A DNA stretch of 64,000 nucleotides from Cerioporus squamosus (taxonomy: Eukaryota > Basidiomycota > Agaricomycetes > Polyporales > Polyporaceae): positions 124,001 to 188,000 of the forward strand of contig JABYQS010000012.1 in the NCBI GenBank assembly GCA_022592435.1. The letters run 5' to 3'. Below the pieces are notes generated by a model. It was not told the origin of the DNA. It saw only the letters and a program-made list of their open reading frames with translations, and searched no databases. This document shows, in pieces, positions 24,041-37,785 of the stretch; positions within the stretch are counted from its first letter, which is position 1, and the number at the start of each line of letters is the position of its first letter. The position numbers and the translations under genes were made by a program.

Positions 24041-26606
24041 TCAACACTTGATGAAGTTCCCGACAATGAGCGTCGGGATCCCATACGGGTCGCGGCGGAT
24101 GGTGAACGAGAAGCAGCAGCTCATGAAGCCCTCCTCGCTCGGCGGCGGCGGCTGCTCCTTCCCGCGCGCGGGGGTAACCGCGCCCGACGACGGGAGCAGC
24201 GGCTTATACCGGAGCACGCACGACGTCAGGACGGCCTTTTGGTTCGAGTCAAACGCCACATTGCCGTATTTCTGTCGGAAGGGAGCGTCAGCAGGCCCGG
24301 GGGATGTGTGGGGTGAAGGGCGGTGACAGCGGGCGTACCTCCCAATAGTTCACGGCAGAGTCCTCCGCCATGAGCTCGTAGATGCATAACCGGCCCTGCA
24401 CGTGCCCAGCATCAGCGTACAACGTCCACTCATGGGGTCGGAAGGCAGCAAGGAAGAAGGGAACGCACGTCACGGAGCATGTAACCGTCCACACCGACCA
24501 GCTCGGCGAATTCTCGATTGGCCTTATAGATCTCTCCTGTGCGGCGCCAGAGACATGCGGGGATGGCCATGGCGGAGAAGACACGGTCATAGTCCAGGAG
24601 GAGGCGCTCGAAAGCTTCTTCGATGAAGACCAGGTCCTGATAAAGTCGTCAGCGTGTTTCTGAGTTGGTGCTCATGACGCTCGTACAATATCTGTGAGAG
24701 ACTCCGACTGCGCTATGGCCTGCAGGTGCGGTTAGAAGCGTCCCTGAGACATGTTCCGGAGGCTCACTCTGAACTTCGGGCGGAGGACGGACAATGGCTG
24801 GAGGATCTTTTGCTTCGACTCCTGCGACACACTACAGGTAAAGAGCGTTTTCAGCGGCTGGGAGCCGATCGCACGACCACAGGACCACGCACTTTCTGTC
24901 CATCCACCGTGATAACCTCGCGTACCCCTTCACGTAGTTGTACGGCTTGAGCAATCCGGCTTCGTACTTACTCCGGATGACCATGTTCAGTCGCTCATTA
25001 CGTGACCCTGAGGCCTGGTCGGCGGCAGTAAGGAAGAATCGTTCTGTCTTCGTCGCAGCGGGCAGCACAACCGGCGCAGGCTCTTCTGCCGGTCTATCTC
25101 GTTCTCGATCTGGGCTCGCTGGTGCTTGGACAGGAGCAGCCGTATTTGTGTGTGCCGCACCTGCCATCCCTGTTGGCTGGGTGATGTATGGGTTGTCCAC
25201 TCCGAGTGCGACAGGACCGGTGTATGTTGGGCTGGACATCAATGAAGGGGGGACTGCGGGAGGTTGGCTGAAGAACGTTCCGTCATCGAGGGATTCGAGG
25301 AAGTCTCTGCAGTATTGACGAATTAGCATGCTTCGTACCGGTGATTGACATGGAGGGAGGGCGCAATGTGCTCGATCACTGGACATGGGCGGACGGGTAA
25401 CATCGGGGACGCCGGGATGTAGTATCCTTTCGACGTGGCATTGCCGGAAGATCGCGTCACGGTGCGAGTCATCATCGCGTATGGACTAAGTACGGACAAC
25501 TCCACGATTCCTTGCCACCGTGATCAGGCTGCTTGCCCGGCGCTCAGGGGTTTCCACGGTCACCATCCAGATAGCCCTTCGTAGGCCGTAGACGCATTTC
25601 ATCCTTAGAGCACTGGACTTCACCACTACCGGCTATCTAAGAGGACACGGCGCACGAGGTACGTGATGCGATCTGAAAAGACTGCGGGCACACACGGTTC
25701 AGGGCGGCACCGTGCGCCTCGAGCCGCGAACCTGACTTCGGAACTGTTGCGGTAGCGGTGAGGACATACGAGATCACTGCACGGTGCGGCTGTAGACGAT
25801 GATGGTGACGTCATGTGCAGTTTTGGCAGTTCAGGAGGGCTGTGTGTACCAGGTGCAGCAGGCACAAGGGGCAAAGGAACGCACACAGCAACCGCGATGC
25901 GTGTATGCGATGCAGGTGGTCGGGACAGGAAAGGACGAACTACTCACGAGAGCACAGAGAACTCGTTGCTCAAAGTCTCTGGAGGGTACATCCATGCACC
26001 CTGAGCCATGCCGAGACCCATGCCCGGCCATGCTGAGGTCATAGGCACCGCGGTGGAAGGATACTGTCCTGCTAAAGGTTTGCGCGCGAGGACGTCCGTG
26101 ACTGGGAGGTTAGAGACCTGTTGGGGGAACATGGTGGTAGAGAGTATACTCGCCAGGGAGACCGCGTGCGACGTCGCTTGGGGGATTCGTAATGGAACCA
26201 GAGGCCGTGGGGGTAGACGCCTTCTCTTTGGCCGTACTTCGCCGTTCATCGTGACAGAGGTGGCCTATCTCGCGCTTTATGCTGCGCGGCGGACGGTGAG
26301 CACGGCGGTCCCAATGAGCAGGAGGAGGTTAGGAGAGGCGCACCATCGCTGACAGGGCCGGCCCTCGTCACAGGTCATATGGCTCCGGCGACAGTAGAGA
26401 CAGGCATGGTTGACCTTTCTCCGTTTTGTTCCTTTCTTCTTCTTGCCACCGGGGGCGTCGTTGTCGGTGTCGTGCTCGCCCGAGGTGCTGTTCCCGAGCT
26501 GGTCTGCGCCGTTCTGCCCGTTCTGGTGATGCGCAGAGTCGGTAGACACAGCGTCAGAGCCAAGAGTGCCATCGGCGTGGGCCGGGTCCGTCGCAAAGCT
26601 GGCCAT
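24041..26606 (-). CDS. ERT1: Zn2Cys6 regulator of gluconeogenesis, ERT1/AcuK type
   Basis: The N-terminus has a polar region, a basic stretch and a zinc cluster whose Cys residues read ACLYCRRSHMTCDEGRPCQR-C, with the fifth Cys formed across the first intron and then IKREIGHLC. Later exons carry the family-specific core: FLESLDDGTFFSQPP, ERFFLTAADQASGSRNERL, YEAGLLKPYNYVKGYARL, EEAFERLLLDYD-like sequence, RLCIYELMAEDSAVNYWE and CCFSFTIRRDPYGIPTLIVG at the C-terminus, a PAS-like region. Ascomycete AcuK/AcuM and yeast Ert1 activate gluconeogenic genes such as PCK and FBP on non-fermentable carbon. The start at 26606 (MASFATDP) was chosen because upstream sequence looks non-coding and runs into tRNA-Asn. 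One intron (25307-25947) is about 641 bp, roughly ten times its neighbours. Confidence 0.92.
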
Positions 26607-26728
26607 CGTGCTCCAGTCGGGCGCGGTCGGGGAGCAAGAAATCAACGAACACCGAATGAGCTCGAGAACGATGGTCGCCAGAGCTGCTCGCATGATCGCC
26701 TATCATTGCCAACAGCGCAAACCATACA

Positions 26729-26811
26729 TGCCCCATGGCTGAGTTGGTTACAGCGTCCGACTGTTATTTGTGGCAATCGGAAGGTCGTGAGTTCGAGCCT
26801 CACTGGGGCAG
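26729..26811 (+). tRNA. tRNA-Asn(GUU) with 9-nt intron, right copy
   Basis: It has the same cloverleaf as the left copy (UGCCCCA/UGGGGCA acceptor, GCUG/CAGC D stem, UCCGA/UCGGA anticodon stem) and anticodon GUU. The intron is UUUGUGGCA, clearly different from CUUCCCGCA in the twin although the exons are almost identical. Lying 122 bp upstream of the ERT1 start, it forms the inner boundary of the right duplication arm. Confidence 0.92.
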
Positions 26812-27631
26812 TGTGTATCTGTCTAATTTTTTGGTTGGAGTTCGCGGACGATGCCAGTTCGTCATTTACGACTCCCTTTCGGAGCAAACATGTCGTCTCC
26901 GAATCTCCGATTTCGTGCAGGCTCACGAGAACGACCAGGATGCTTTCCTCACAGCCAAGATACCGAACTCCGCAGTTCTTACGGCACCCCTCTGCACCCC
27001 CCTCGGTAAGTTATACAAGGCTACTGGTTTCAATCTTTAGTTTGGCAGCCTCACGAGGGTCAGTCGCTCTCTGTCTCACGATCTGCCCCCTGGTCGTACT
27101 GATGGTTGTACCGGATCCTCAGTTCAGCAGACAACCGACTGAGTTGTTCTAATCCATCTAGTTGTGCCGATGTTATCAGGTTCAAGTTCGGGATGTGAGA
27201 TACATGCTCATCGAAGCACTGGGTACCGCCTCACGCTCGCGCCGGTCTTCGCTTCGGTCGCCTGTGCATCGTACATGGGCGCAAACTCAAGGTGAGCTGG
27301 GATTCATGTTCGCCTTCTGGACATCGGCCATCGCTGAGCGCTGACCATTCACAGCATCTTCAGATTGGTCCATCTGCGACTGCGCGATTGGCTGCAACCG
27401 CTATTGAAGCCTCACAACGTAGTCCAGTCCGAGTCCAAGCACGGCGAGTGTTCGCAAACAGGACCGCCTCGTGTTCGCACGACGCTTCTATCCGACACGA
27501 TGCGATCGGGTTGGATGCGTCAAAATGGTCGACATCCTGCATGCTGACCGTACAGTCGTACACGATATAAGGGTTGATTGTGCCATGGATGGCATCGCAA
27601 TACCCCTCGCCCCTCCTTCTTCGACTTCAAC
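26812..27631. other. Duplicated spacer, tRNA to DUF6533 start
   Basis: 820 bp shared with the left arm (about 17550-18397 reversed). It must include the DUF6533 promoter. Short open frames are present on both strands but are not conserved in frame between the arms, so I regard the region as non-coding. Confidence 0.5.
26827..26832 (+). terminator. Pol III T-run terminator, right tRNA-Asn
   Basis: A T6 run lies 15 bases after the tRNA 3' end. Confidence 0.65.
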
Positions 27632-29402
27632 ATGTCCTCCGACGCAGATGCTGCTGCTGCTGCGACAATCGAGCTATTCGAGAGCTTGTACGTTGCATTG
27701 CGCCAGGTCTGCTCGTCACGGACTCGCGTTTACTCATGCCGCCGGCCAGCTATACCGGCAACTACTGCGATGTCGCAGCCGTGGGTGCGTTTACTCCATT
27801 CAGAGTGCCACAATGACATTTCTTACAACTTAATGCTTTCTGTCACCATAGTTGTCTTCATCTTCGACGCCTTGATCACGTTTGATCGAGATGTGGCGTG
27901 TTTCTGGAACACCGAGTGGACCGGAGCGTCACTCTTGTTCTTCGCGAACAAATGGATCTCTATAACGCTCTATGTCATGACTTTGGTTGATTTCGCATCT
28001 TTTCGTTCGGATAAGGTACGTAGTCTCAGCCTTCCGTGCCATGGCAGAGTCTGACCGAAATCAGAGGTTCGTGCGGCCTAGTAGCCTCGCATAGATTGAA
28101 GCAGTGTGGGATGACTGTTGACATCCGCAGTTGTTCCTTGTTCGAGCTGGCGACGTACGCATTACCCATACTGCAGTTAGTCCCTGGGGCAGGTGAGTCA
28201 CGCTTCCAGTCCGTAGGAGCACTTGCCTGACACTTTCAATGAGTCTTTTCCGCCCTCCGTGCATTTGTCTTGAGCAGGAGCAAGCCAATTGGATTCATAG
28301 TCCTTGCTTTGTCTCTGGCGCCAGTGGGTGCCAATCTGGTGAGTGGATCAGAGTTCGTACCGAGTGAACAGATGCAGATTGGACGATGGTACAGGTTTTA
28401 TATGGCCAACACCTCTCTGGAGAGAACTTCCCGCCGTTTGGATGCCTCGGGACAGACAGCGTCAGTGCCGCACTCGCCCTTAGGTTCGTCGTTCAATGTT
28501 AACCACTGCATCTACATCGGTACTGATCTTGTTGTACAAGGCGTAAGTAGGTTATCCAACAATCATATGCAAAGCGCACGCTCATCCACGGAACCGCAGT
28601 CGTAATCATATCTCGAGTGCCGCTCATCGCTGCCGACACGCTACTCATCTATATCACTTGGACAAAGCTGAGCAGTTGGGCCGCCCTAAGGGATATCCGA
28701 ACCTCTAAGAGGCTCTCGCTATCAGATATTCTCTTTCACGGCGGTATGTCTCTAGAAATAACGTGCCCACTGAAACATTTACTGATGCCTGACTGCGGAC
28801 AGGAACCATATACTTCGTGTATGTCCAGAAGCAAAAGGCCATGGAACCTCATCTGACTCTTGATCACGGGCGGGAATCGCTAGTGTTCTGTTCGCTCTGA
28901 ATGTTCTACACCTCGTCTTCACGGCGACTGCGGTAAGCCACATGACCTGTCCACTGATGCTTCTCATCGGCATGTCGCTGAATAACATGCTCCTCTCCAC
29001 AGGTTGCGAGCGATGGCAGTAGCGGGAGTACTAGTGTCATTACCCAATTCACCGGCCCGTATGTGTTCCACCAGTACCATCCCGTAAATATTTGTCCTCA
29101 CCAATCCTGGTAGCATCACAGCCATCCTCATCTCGCGCTTCCTCCTCGCACTGCAAGAAACGAGCCAGATGACCGTCAAACTCGACCGCGATGATCCGTT
29201 GCATTCATCGAGGAACCCTTGGGACAGCACGCCATCCTTCATCTCGTCCCTTGGAGGCTTCATCAATCCGGACCTTTCGGCACGGTCCGATGACGATGGC
29301 TTTGAGATGGAGTTGCAAGTTCGCTCGCCCCCTGAGGCCGGGGAAGAAGAAGGCTGGGCTCAGGCCGAGTCCCAGGCCGCTGCATCGTTGTCTTCCGAGT
29401 AG
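27632..29402 (+). CDS. DUF6533-type multi-pass membrane protein, right copy
   Basis: Start MSSDADAAAA at 27632; exons include 27632-27687, 27750-27784, 27852-28015, 28105-28192, 28244-28327 and 28372-about 28499, then exons for the last helices and the tail, ending in TAG 29402. The DUF6533 signature reads VVFIFDALITFDRDVACFW and is followed by TGASLLFFANKW. Later helices include FELATYALPILQLVPGA, SALRAFVLSRS, SRVPLIAADTLLIYITW and ILISRFLLALQ. The tail is Asp/Ser-rich (SSLGGFINPDLSARSDDDGF). The product is predicted to be plasma-membrane or endomembrane with about seven helices and unknown function. Compared with the twin, exons differ by scattered, often conservative substitutions, so both copies seem to be kept as proteins. 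The donor after GLALR-type sequence near 28493-28499 is ambiguous. Confidence 0.75.
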
Positions 29403-29646
29403 TCTCCCGGTGGGACTGAGCTTGATCATCGCCATACGTACCCTAGATGCGTATAGTCCGTCCGTTCTCTCTGTACTTATTTACTTCGTCATCGGTGCAT
29501 TGTCTTTCTTGGATATTTAACTTCGCCGAGTAGCAGCCTGAACTGCCATGGCGTTTTCTCCCTAGTCACAAGTGCCAGCAACGATCCCCCTCTTCCTTTC
29601 TACTTCAGGACAGTACGTGGGGCACCGTGAAAGCCTCACACGAGGC

Positions 29647-30410
29647 TAAATTATGCGTGCCACAAGAGCGTCATGCATTACCTGGAACCCAAAGTCCTCG
29701 ATGAGCAACTCGCTCCGGGGACGCGCGACCTCGTCCCTCGCAATCCGCCTCGCGAACTCGAACCTCCGCTTCTCCACGTCCCCGCCCTCCTTGAGCTCCC
29801 GTTTCCAGCACTTCCCGCGCCCAAAGTCGATGTTGCGGAAGCTCGGGGTGTCGTAGTACTACTACGCCGAGCGCTGGTCCGGGCGCATGTCAGTACGTCT
29901 ACTGAACTCCATCTTCGTCTTGCTACCTCTGACTCTCTCCCATGTGCATCCGGTCTTGCGAGCATGCGCAGCTCCCACTTTCAGCTCAAAATCTCACCAA
30001 TGAAGCTTCATTTCCCTCTACGTTTTCCGACCTGTGCCGAGCAACTTGCAAGGGGTATCGGACAGCCTTGACATTGATTTGCTGCCAGTGCAGATGGACG
30101 TTAGTGTCCCGCGGTCATGTCACAGGCGTTGCGGAGGCGTTAGTGCGCTGCTCACATAACCAGGAACTAGGCACTCTCTCACAATACTGCCCCTTTGACA
30201 ATGAGGTGGGATGTTGCGGGGGCACGGTACCTGAAGCTTGCCCGAACAGTCAAACTCAAAGGGGTTCCATGGACAGTCTGAGTCTCCCTTCCACACGGTC
30301 TTCAATCTTTCACCGGGGCCCACTTCGTGTTCGGCGTCGGCTGTCGGGCGCGCAACTTGAGGGGCTTCAGCTGCGACGCCGGGTGACCCAAGTACGTGCT
30401 TATTGATCGG
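29647..30410 (-). CDS. Unrecognised minus-strand gene, 5' end unresolved
   Basis: Three candidate exons are supported by natural-looking sequence and splice sites. One (about 30405-30231) contains ERLKTVWKGDSDCPWNPFEF and ends KLQ before GTACCG. A middle one contains QINVKAVRYPLQVARHRSEN. The last (about 29856-29647) begins YYDTPSFRNIDFGRGKCW, is rich in Glu/Arg and ends VARII-TAG. The last exon is the one copied into the left duplication arm. No start codon is found, and the frame upstream would run antisense to the start of the HET gene. The family is unknown, and this may be a truncated gene. Confidence 0.4.
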
Positions 30411-30458
30411 GTGACCGCTCTGTTGTTCTCACTGATGCGAAGCAACAGACACGGCACC

Positions 30459-32383
30459 ATGCGGTTGCTAGCCACTTCCATGAAGTCGAGAACCATTTCG
30501 AAGTCCCGTATGCCATCCTCTCTCACACATGGACGTCAGCTGGAGAGCAGTCTTTCCAGGACGTCCGCTCACTCTCGCACGAAGTCTCGAACGTACATCC
30601 CGGGATCTCAGACGCGCCACAGACTCTACTGGAGGACGAGCGACTGTCCACCAAGATCAGGAGCGCGTGTCGCATCGCGCGGGAACACGGATACCGATAT
30701 CTATGGCTGGACTCGTGCTGCATCGACAAGACGAGCAGTGCCGAGCTGTCGGAAGCAATCAACTGCATGTATTCTTGGTACAGGGATGCTGCAGTCTGCT
30801 ACGCTTTCCTGTCTGACGTTTCCGACGGCGATGTGCCCCTGGCCCCACACTCTCAGTTTCGCCAGAGCAGGTGGTTCAAGCGAGGATGGACGCTACAGGA
30901 GCTCATCGTCCCGCGGGACGTGATATTCCTCTCCTCCGGGTGGCAGGTCTTGGGGACGAAGATCGGGCTGGATTCCATCGTGGAGGAGGTAACGGGCATC
31001 GATCGCGCAGTGCTCGGCCACCAGGAGCTCCTCCACGAAGTGAGCGTGGCGCGGCGGATGTCCTGGGCGGCCACGCGGGAGTGCACGAGGGTGGAGGACG
31101 AGGCGTACTCGCTCATGGGCGTCTTCGACATGAACATGCACACGCTGTACGGGGAGGGGAGACGGGCTTTCGTACGGGTGCAGGAGGAGATCCTGAGGCG
31201 CATACCGGACCAAAGCCTCTTCGCGTGGGGGCTCCCTTGCCTCACGGCCCTCCGTCTCCCACCAGTTTTACCACTGCGTTCTCCAGGACCACGTACTGCG
31301 GACATCCCGGATGCCCCGCTGGTGCTGAATCCCGACACCCTCTTCGCCGCACAGCCCGAGTATTTCATTAGCCTCTCTGTTGAGTTCATCTCGAAGCCGG
31401 ATGCAATCTCCCTCTTCGCCGCCTCACCCCGGGACTTCCGCAGCTCCCACCCGATCCGGAACATACCACACATAGCCCTGGTCGAACGTCTGGGACTTTC
31501 CGAACTTGCTATCCCGACGTACACCTCCTCGTCGTACGGGGTGCACACCAACTTCTTCTTGCTCTCCGCAAGTGAGTGCTTGCCGCAGTCTACCTACGAC
31601 CACTCCGCAACCCCTGGCCAGGACTGGCACTTCGCGGTCCTCGCATGCGAACCCGCCGCACTGCAGGGGCACCTCATCGCGCTCGTGTGCTCGCTCGAGC
31701 GCGACCCGCAGACCGGGTCCGTGCGCATGAAGGGCGGCGAGATGGGGAGCTACTTCAGCAGCAACAACCCGAAGCGCTACAAGATCGCACGCGTGGTCGC
31801 GCTCTCCCCGGAGCAGCTGCATCGCTGGGGGGCTCGTCTGCAGCGCAGGGAAGTCTACATGCTCCCCGAGCAGCAGGCGCACCTGCTCTTCAATATCAGC
31901 CCCGCGCGACTCGCGTACCTCCTTGGCAAGCCGCACCCGAGCAAGGTTCCTGTCAGTCTCGCCGGGTGGACGGCAGGCGTCCTGCGGACGCGGGGGTTCG
32001 CGGTGCAATACAAGCCGACGCCTGAGCTGCAGACGCACCAACTCATCCTCTTCAAGGGCCAGGACTGCGTCGTGATCGAGCACGAGGACGAGAAGGTCTT
32101 GAGGACAGATGGCGTCCACGGAGAGGACCCCTTCGTGCTGGCCACCAGGGTGATCATGAAGGGGTACCACCGCGCGCCGGAGGATACAAAGCAGAGCTCG
32201 CCTCGCGCTCCGGAGTCGCTGCAGCTGTACAGGCTTGCCATCTCGTACATCTGTCATCTCATGCCGGAAAACTTGTCCGAGGTGTGGGAGTTCCACACCA
32301 TGGACGGGCGACAAATGAGAATACGCGTCAGTTTGAAGGCTACGAGTTTGTCGCAGTGGTATCTTGATGTCGAGGTTCCATGA
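30459..32383 (+). CDS. HET-domain (heterokaryon incompatibility-like) protein
   Basis: The core HET motifs are present: VPYAILSHTWTSAGEQSFQD, GYRYLWLDSCCIDKTSSAEL, INCMYSWYRDAAVCYAFLSD, SRWFKRGWTLQELIVPRDV and AYSLMGVFDMNMHTLYGEG, followed by a long C-terminal region of about 350 residues without a recognised domain. HET proteins trigger cell death on non-self recognition or act in fungal immunity. The canonical family start MRLLATS is at 30459, but it is in a different frame from everything downstream; one base is missing around 30476-30481. From there the frame is open for more than 630 codons to TGA 32383. The gene may be a fresh lesion, an assembly error, or use another start. Confidence 0.85.
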
Positions 32384-32970
32384 AATGTTTGACGACCTGA
32401 GGTCATGTATAATGCTCGGGCTACAGGGTGAAATGGACTTGTCGACGCGACGCTATGGATAGGGCGACGACCTACCTCGAACAACACTTTACTGATTACA
32501 CCGAGAAACTATTGGCGAGGATGATGCACAACGGATATTGAGGGACTATGAAACAACAGCATTACAATGAGTTCGTGACGGACGTGAGACGGATGAAACA
32601 TAAGTCAAGTAACGTGGTAACTGGCAGGGGACGAGCACGAGAGGAGAGAAGAGAGCCGTGCGGATACAGATCAAGCGCGATAATATCGAAGAAACGAGAA
32701 CCCATCCCATCCATTCATGACTCGGGAAGCTGTATGGAGAGAGCAATCGGCGATAAACCGTAACCGCGAACGCCACTACTTGGGCGGGGGAGACGGCGGA
32801 CCTACGATGGTTGCAAGACGAGGTTAGTTGGATCACCGAGAGGCAGTAGACTATATACGCACCGAAGAGACCAGAGCGTGGCATTGAAATGTCTCCTGGA
32901 AGTGGCGCAGCGGACGAGCCGGCGACGGGAGCAGGGGACAACAAAGGATTGGCTACATAACCACGTCTTA
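32384..32970. other. 3' intergenic between HET gene and coiled-coil gene
   Basis: 587 bp between convergent genes. Minus-strand open frames continue a little beyond 32970 but without recognisable content. Nothing else is seen. Confidence 0.4.
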
Positions 32971-33643
32971 TCAGAATGACCCAACGCACAGCGAGATCGC
33001 AATGCACGCACGTCTCCACTGAGCCCACGCCGGCAGATTCGAGTTGTCCGGAGGAGGCGCGATCGCAGGCGGAGCTGCCGCAGGAGGCGGGAGGGCCTTT
33101 GCCTTTGCCTTCGCACGACGCTCTTCACGCTTGTGCACCGTGCGCCATGCAGGGCGTGCAGGCGCGCCGTCGTCGATCATACTGGGTGCAGGTGGTGGTG
33201 CGGGAGATGCAGGTGCAGGTGGCTCTTCGTGCTGTTCCGAACACCGTCGGACGCTGCGGTACTGACGACCGGGGATGGCGGTACGCACCTTGGGCATCCA
33301 ATCCGGGTTATACTCACCTCCTCCGCCGAATTTTGACTTGACCGCCATGAGCTCAGCAATCTCACTGCGCATGATAAGCAGCGAATAGGTTCACAGGTCA
33401 GTTGTGTACTGAGTGAACGCTCGGTGGCGCAGATCGGGATGAAACGAGACGTACTACTGCAGTTGGCGGCGCTCGTCTCTGAGCTTGCCGACCTCCGCGA
33501 GAAGGATACGGACCTCGCTCGCAAGGGCCTTGCTGAAGTCATTCAAGTACCTGCCGTGTACCGCATGTCCAGTGTCCGAATCCTACTCAGCGCGGCAGAC
33601 GAGCGTACTTTGGAGCAGCGGGGTAGTTTCCTTTCTGCGACAT
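32971..33643 (-). CDS. Small coiled-coil, Pro/Ala-rich protein, unknown function
   Basis: Exons 33643-33609 (MSQKGNYPAAPK), 33550-33458 (YLNDFSKALASEVRILLAEV and GKLRDERRQL) and 33364-32971 join in phase. The second and third exons form a helix likely to coil (heptad-like Leu/Val/Ile), followed by FGGGGEYNPDWMPK, a Pro/Ala-rich linker, a basic segment (HKREERRAKAKAKA) and a Pro-rich end with NLPAWAQW. It looks like a conserved basidiomycete hypothetical protein, possibly nuclear from its basic patch. The C-terminus after 33290 may contain another intron. Confidence 0.55.
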
Positions 33644-34266
33644 CGCGCTCTCGGAGTTGTGCGGTGGGTTCAGGCTGGGTTAAGGTCGTCACAGGGAAGA
33701 TCAGTCAATGCGAGACAGTAGCAAGCGAGTACAGAGGTGCAAGCAGGAGGAGGAGGACGACGGGGTGAAGATTCCGGACAAGCTACGGCTGGCGTCTATC
33801 TGGCTGAACAACCTCGGATAGTTCCAGGACGGAGCGCGCCCAACACGAGGCGGGAAGCCTGAAGCCGTTCCTCTAGTTCTTATCGTCGACTTTTCAGCAT
33901 TGTCTGAGGTAGAGAGACATAAATTAACGCAACGCGATCCCGATGTAGTAAGCAGGGATCTCTCGAGCTATGTGACAGAGAGAGGAAGAGTCAGTGGAGG
34001 AGTCGGATGTAGTAAGGGAAGAGACAAAGTACAAATACAGAGAGGAGACGAGCGCAGCTAGCTACATAAGTATGCATGTACGATAGCAGTCATGGACATA
34101 GAAGCGTGAAAGGAGGGGGGATGTCAATCAAAGGGAACGCATGCTGAGGACAGGTGAGGAGGAAACGTTCACTGGCAGCAATGCGAATCATGCAAGCACG
34201 GAGCGGGGGATGAAGATAACGACGAGGAGCAGGAAGAGTGCGAGATGCGGACATGCGAGTCTATAT
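33644..34266. other. Intergenic, nothing recognised
   Basis: 623 bp between the start of the coiled-coil gene and the 3' end of beta-glucosidase. Purine-rich stretches (GAGAGAGGAAGAG) are present but no gene is seen. Confidence 0.5.
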
Positions 34267-37339
<3,073 letters not shown>

Positions 37340-37785
37340 TGTGGCTGGAGGGAGTGGTACGGGAAGGACGGCGGGAGGCTGCGAACCTGTTTGCTCTTAA
37401 AGGACAGGAATGTACCAGTGCCGATATCATCTCTAGGGCTTGGGACGGCACATCCGGACGCGGGAGGGCCGAGGAAAGTCCGGAGGGGGGTCCGCGTCCT
37501 CGCGAAGAGCTGGCCGTGGCGAATGCGGGATGGATGTCTCCGTGGAAGTCGTGTCGCGTTCCATCTTTTCGGAGCAAGAACTTTCCCGGAGAAAACATGC
37601 AAGGCCTGCGGGGTTCTCTTGCGAGCTGAGGATGTGACGGTGCGGCTGCGTCTGTATGATCCCAAGCGCCATCAACACCTGGACTTACGCCCTGGGCCAC
37701 CGGGTGAGTGGATGGGATTTGGGTTGTATGGATCCCAAGATACTCCGGAACTGCTCCGATCAACTGAGTTTCTGGACATCGAGGT
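37340..37785. other. Beta-glucosidase upstream region
   Basis: 446 bp between the beta-glucosidase ATG and the end of the next minus-strand exon. Plus-strand open frames here run antisense and show no motif. It probably carries the glucosidase promoter. Confidence 0.4.

Larger units (their letters stand above)
26729..29845 (-). repeat. Inverted segmental duplication, right arm
   Basis: Reverse-complement partner of 15345-18480, covering tRNA-Asn, the spacer, a DUF6533 gene and the last exon of the minus-strand orphan gene. Because the orphan gene has candidate upstream exons only beside this arm, this arm is probably the source and the left arm the copy. Confidence 0.85.

Noticed and set aside
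28016..28144. A 2-nt micro-exon in the DUF6533 gene
   Set aside because: First considered to keep frame before CSLFELATY; an acceptor at 28103-28104 gives CGMTVDIRSCSLF in phase in both copies without it.
30269..30390. Upstream exon rescuing the HET frame (joined at 30449)
   Set aside because: The splice works in phase, but the encoded peptide is Arg/Leu-rich and unlike HET starts, and the same DNA reads as a better exon on the minus strand.
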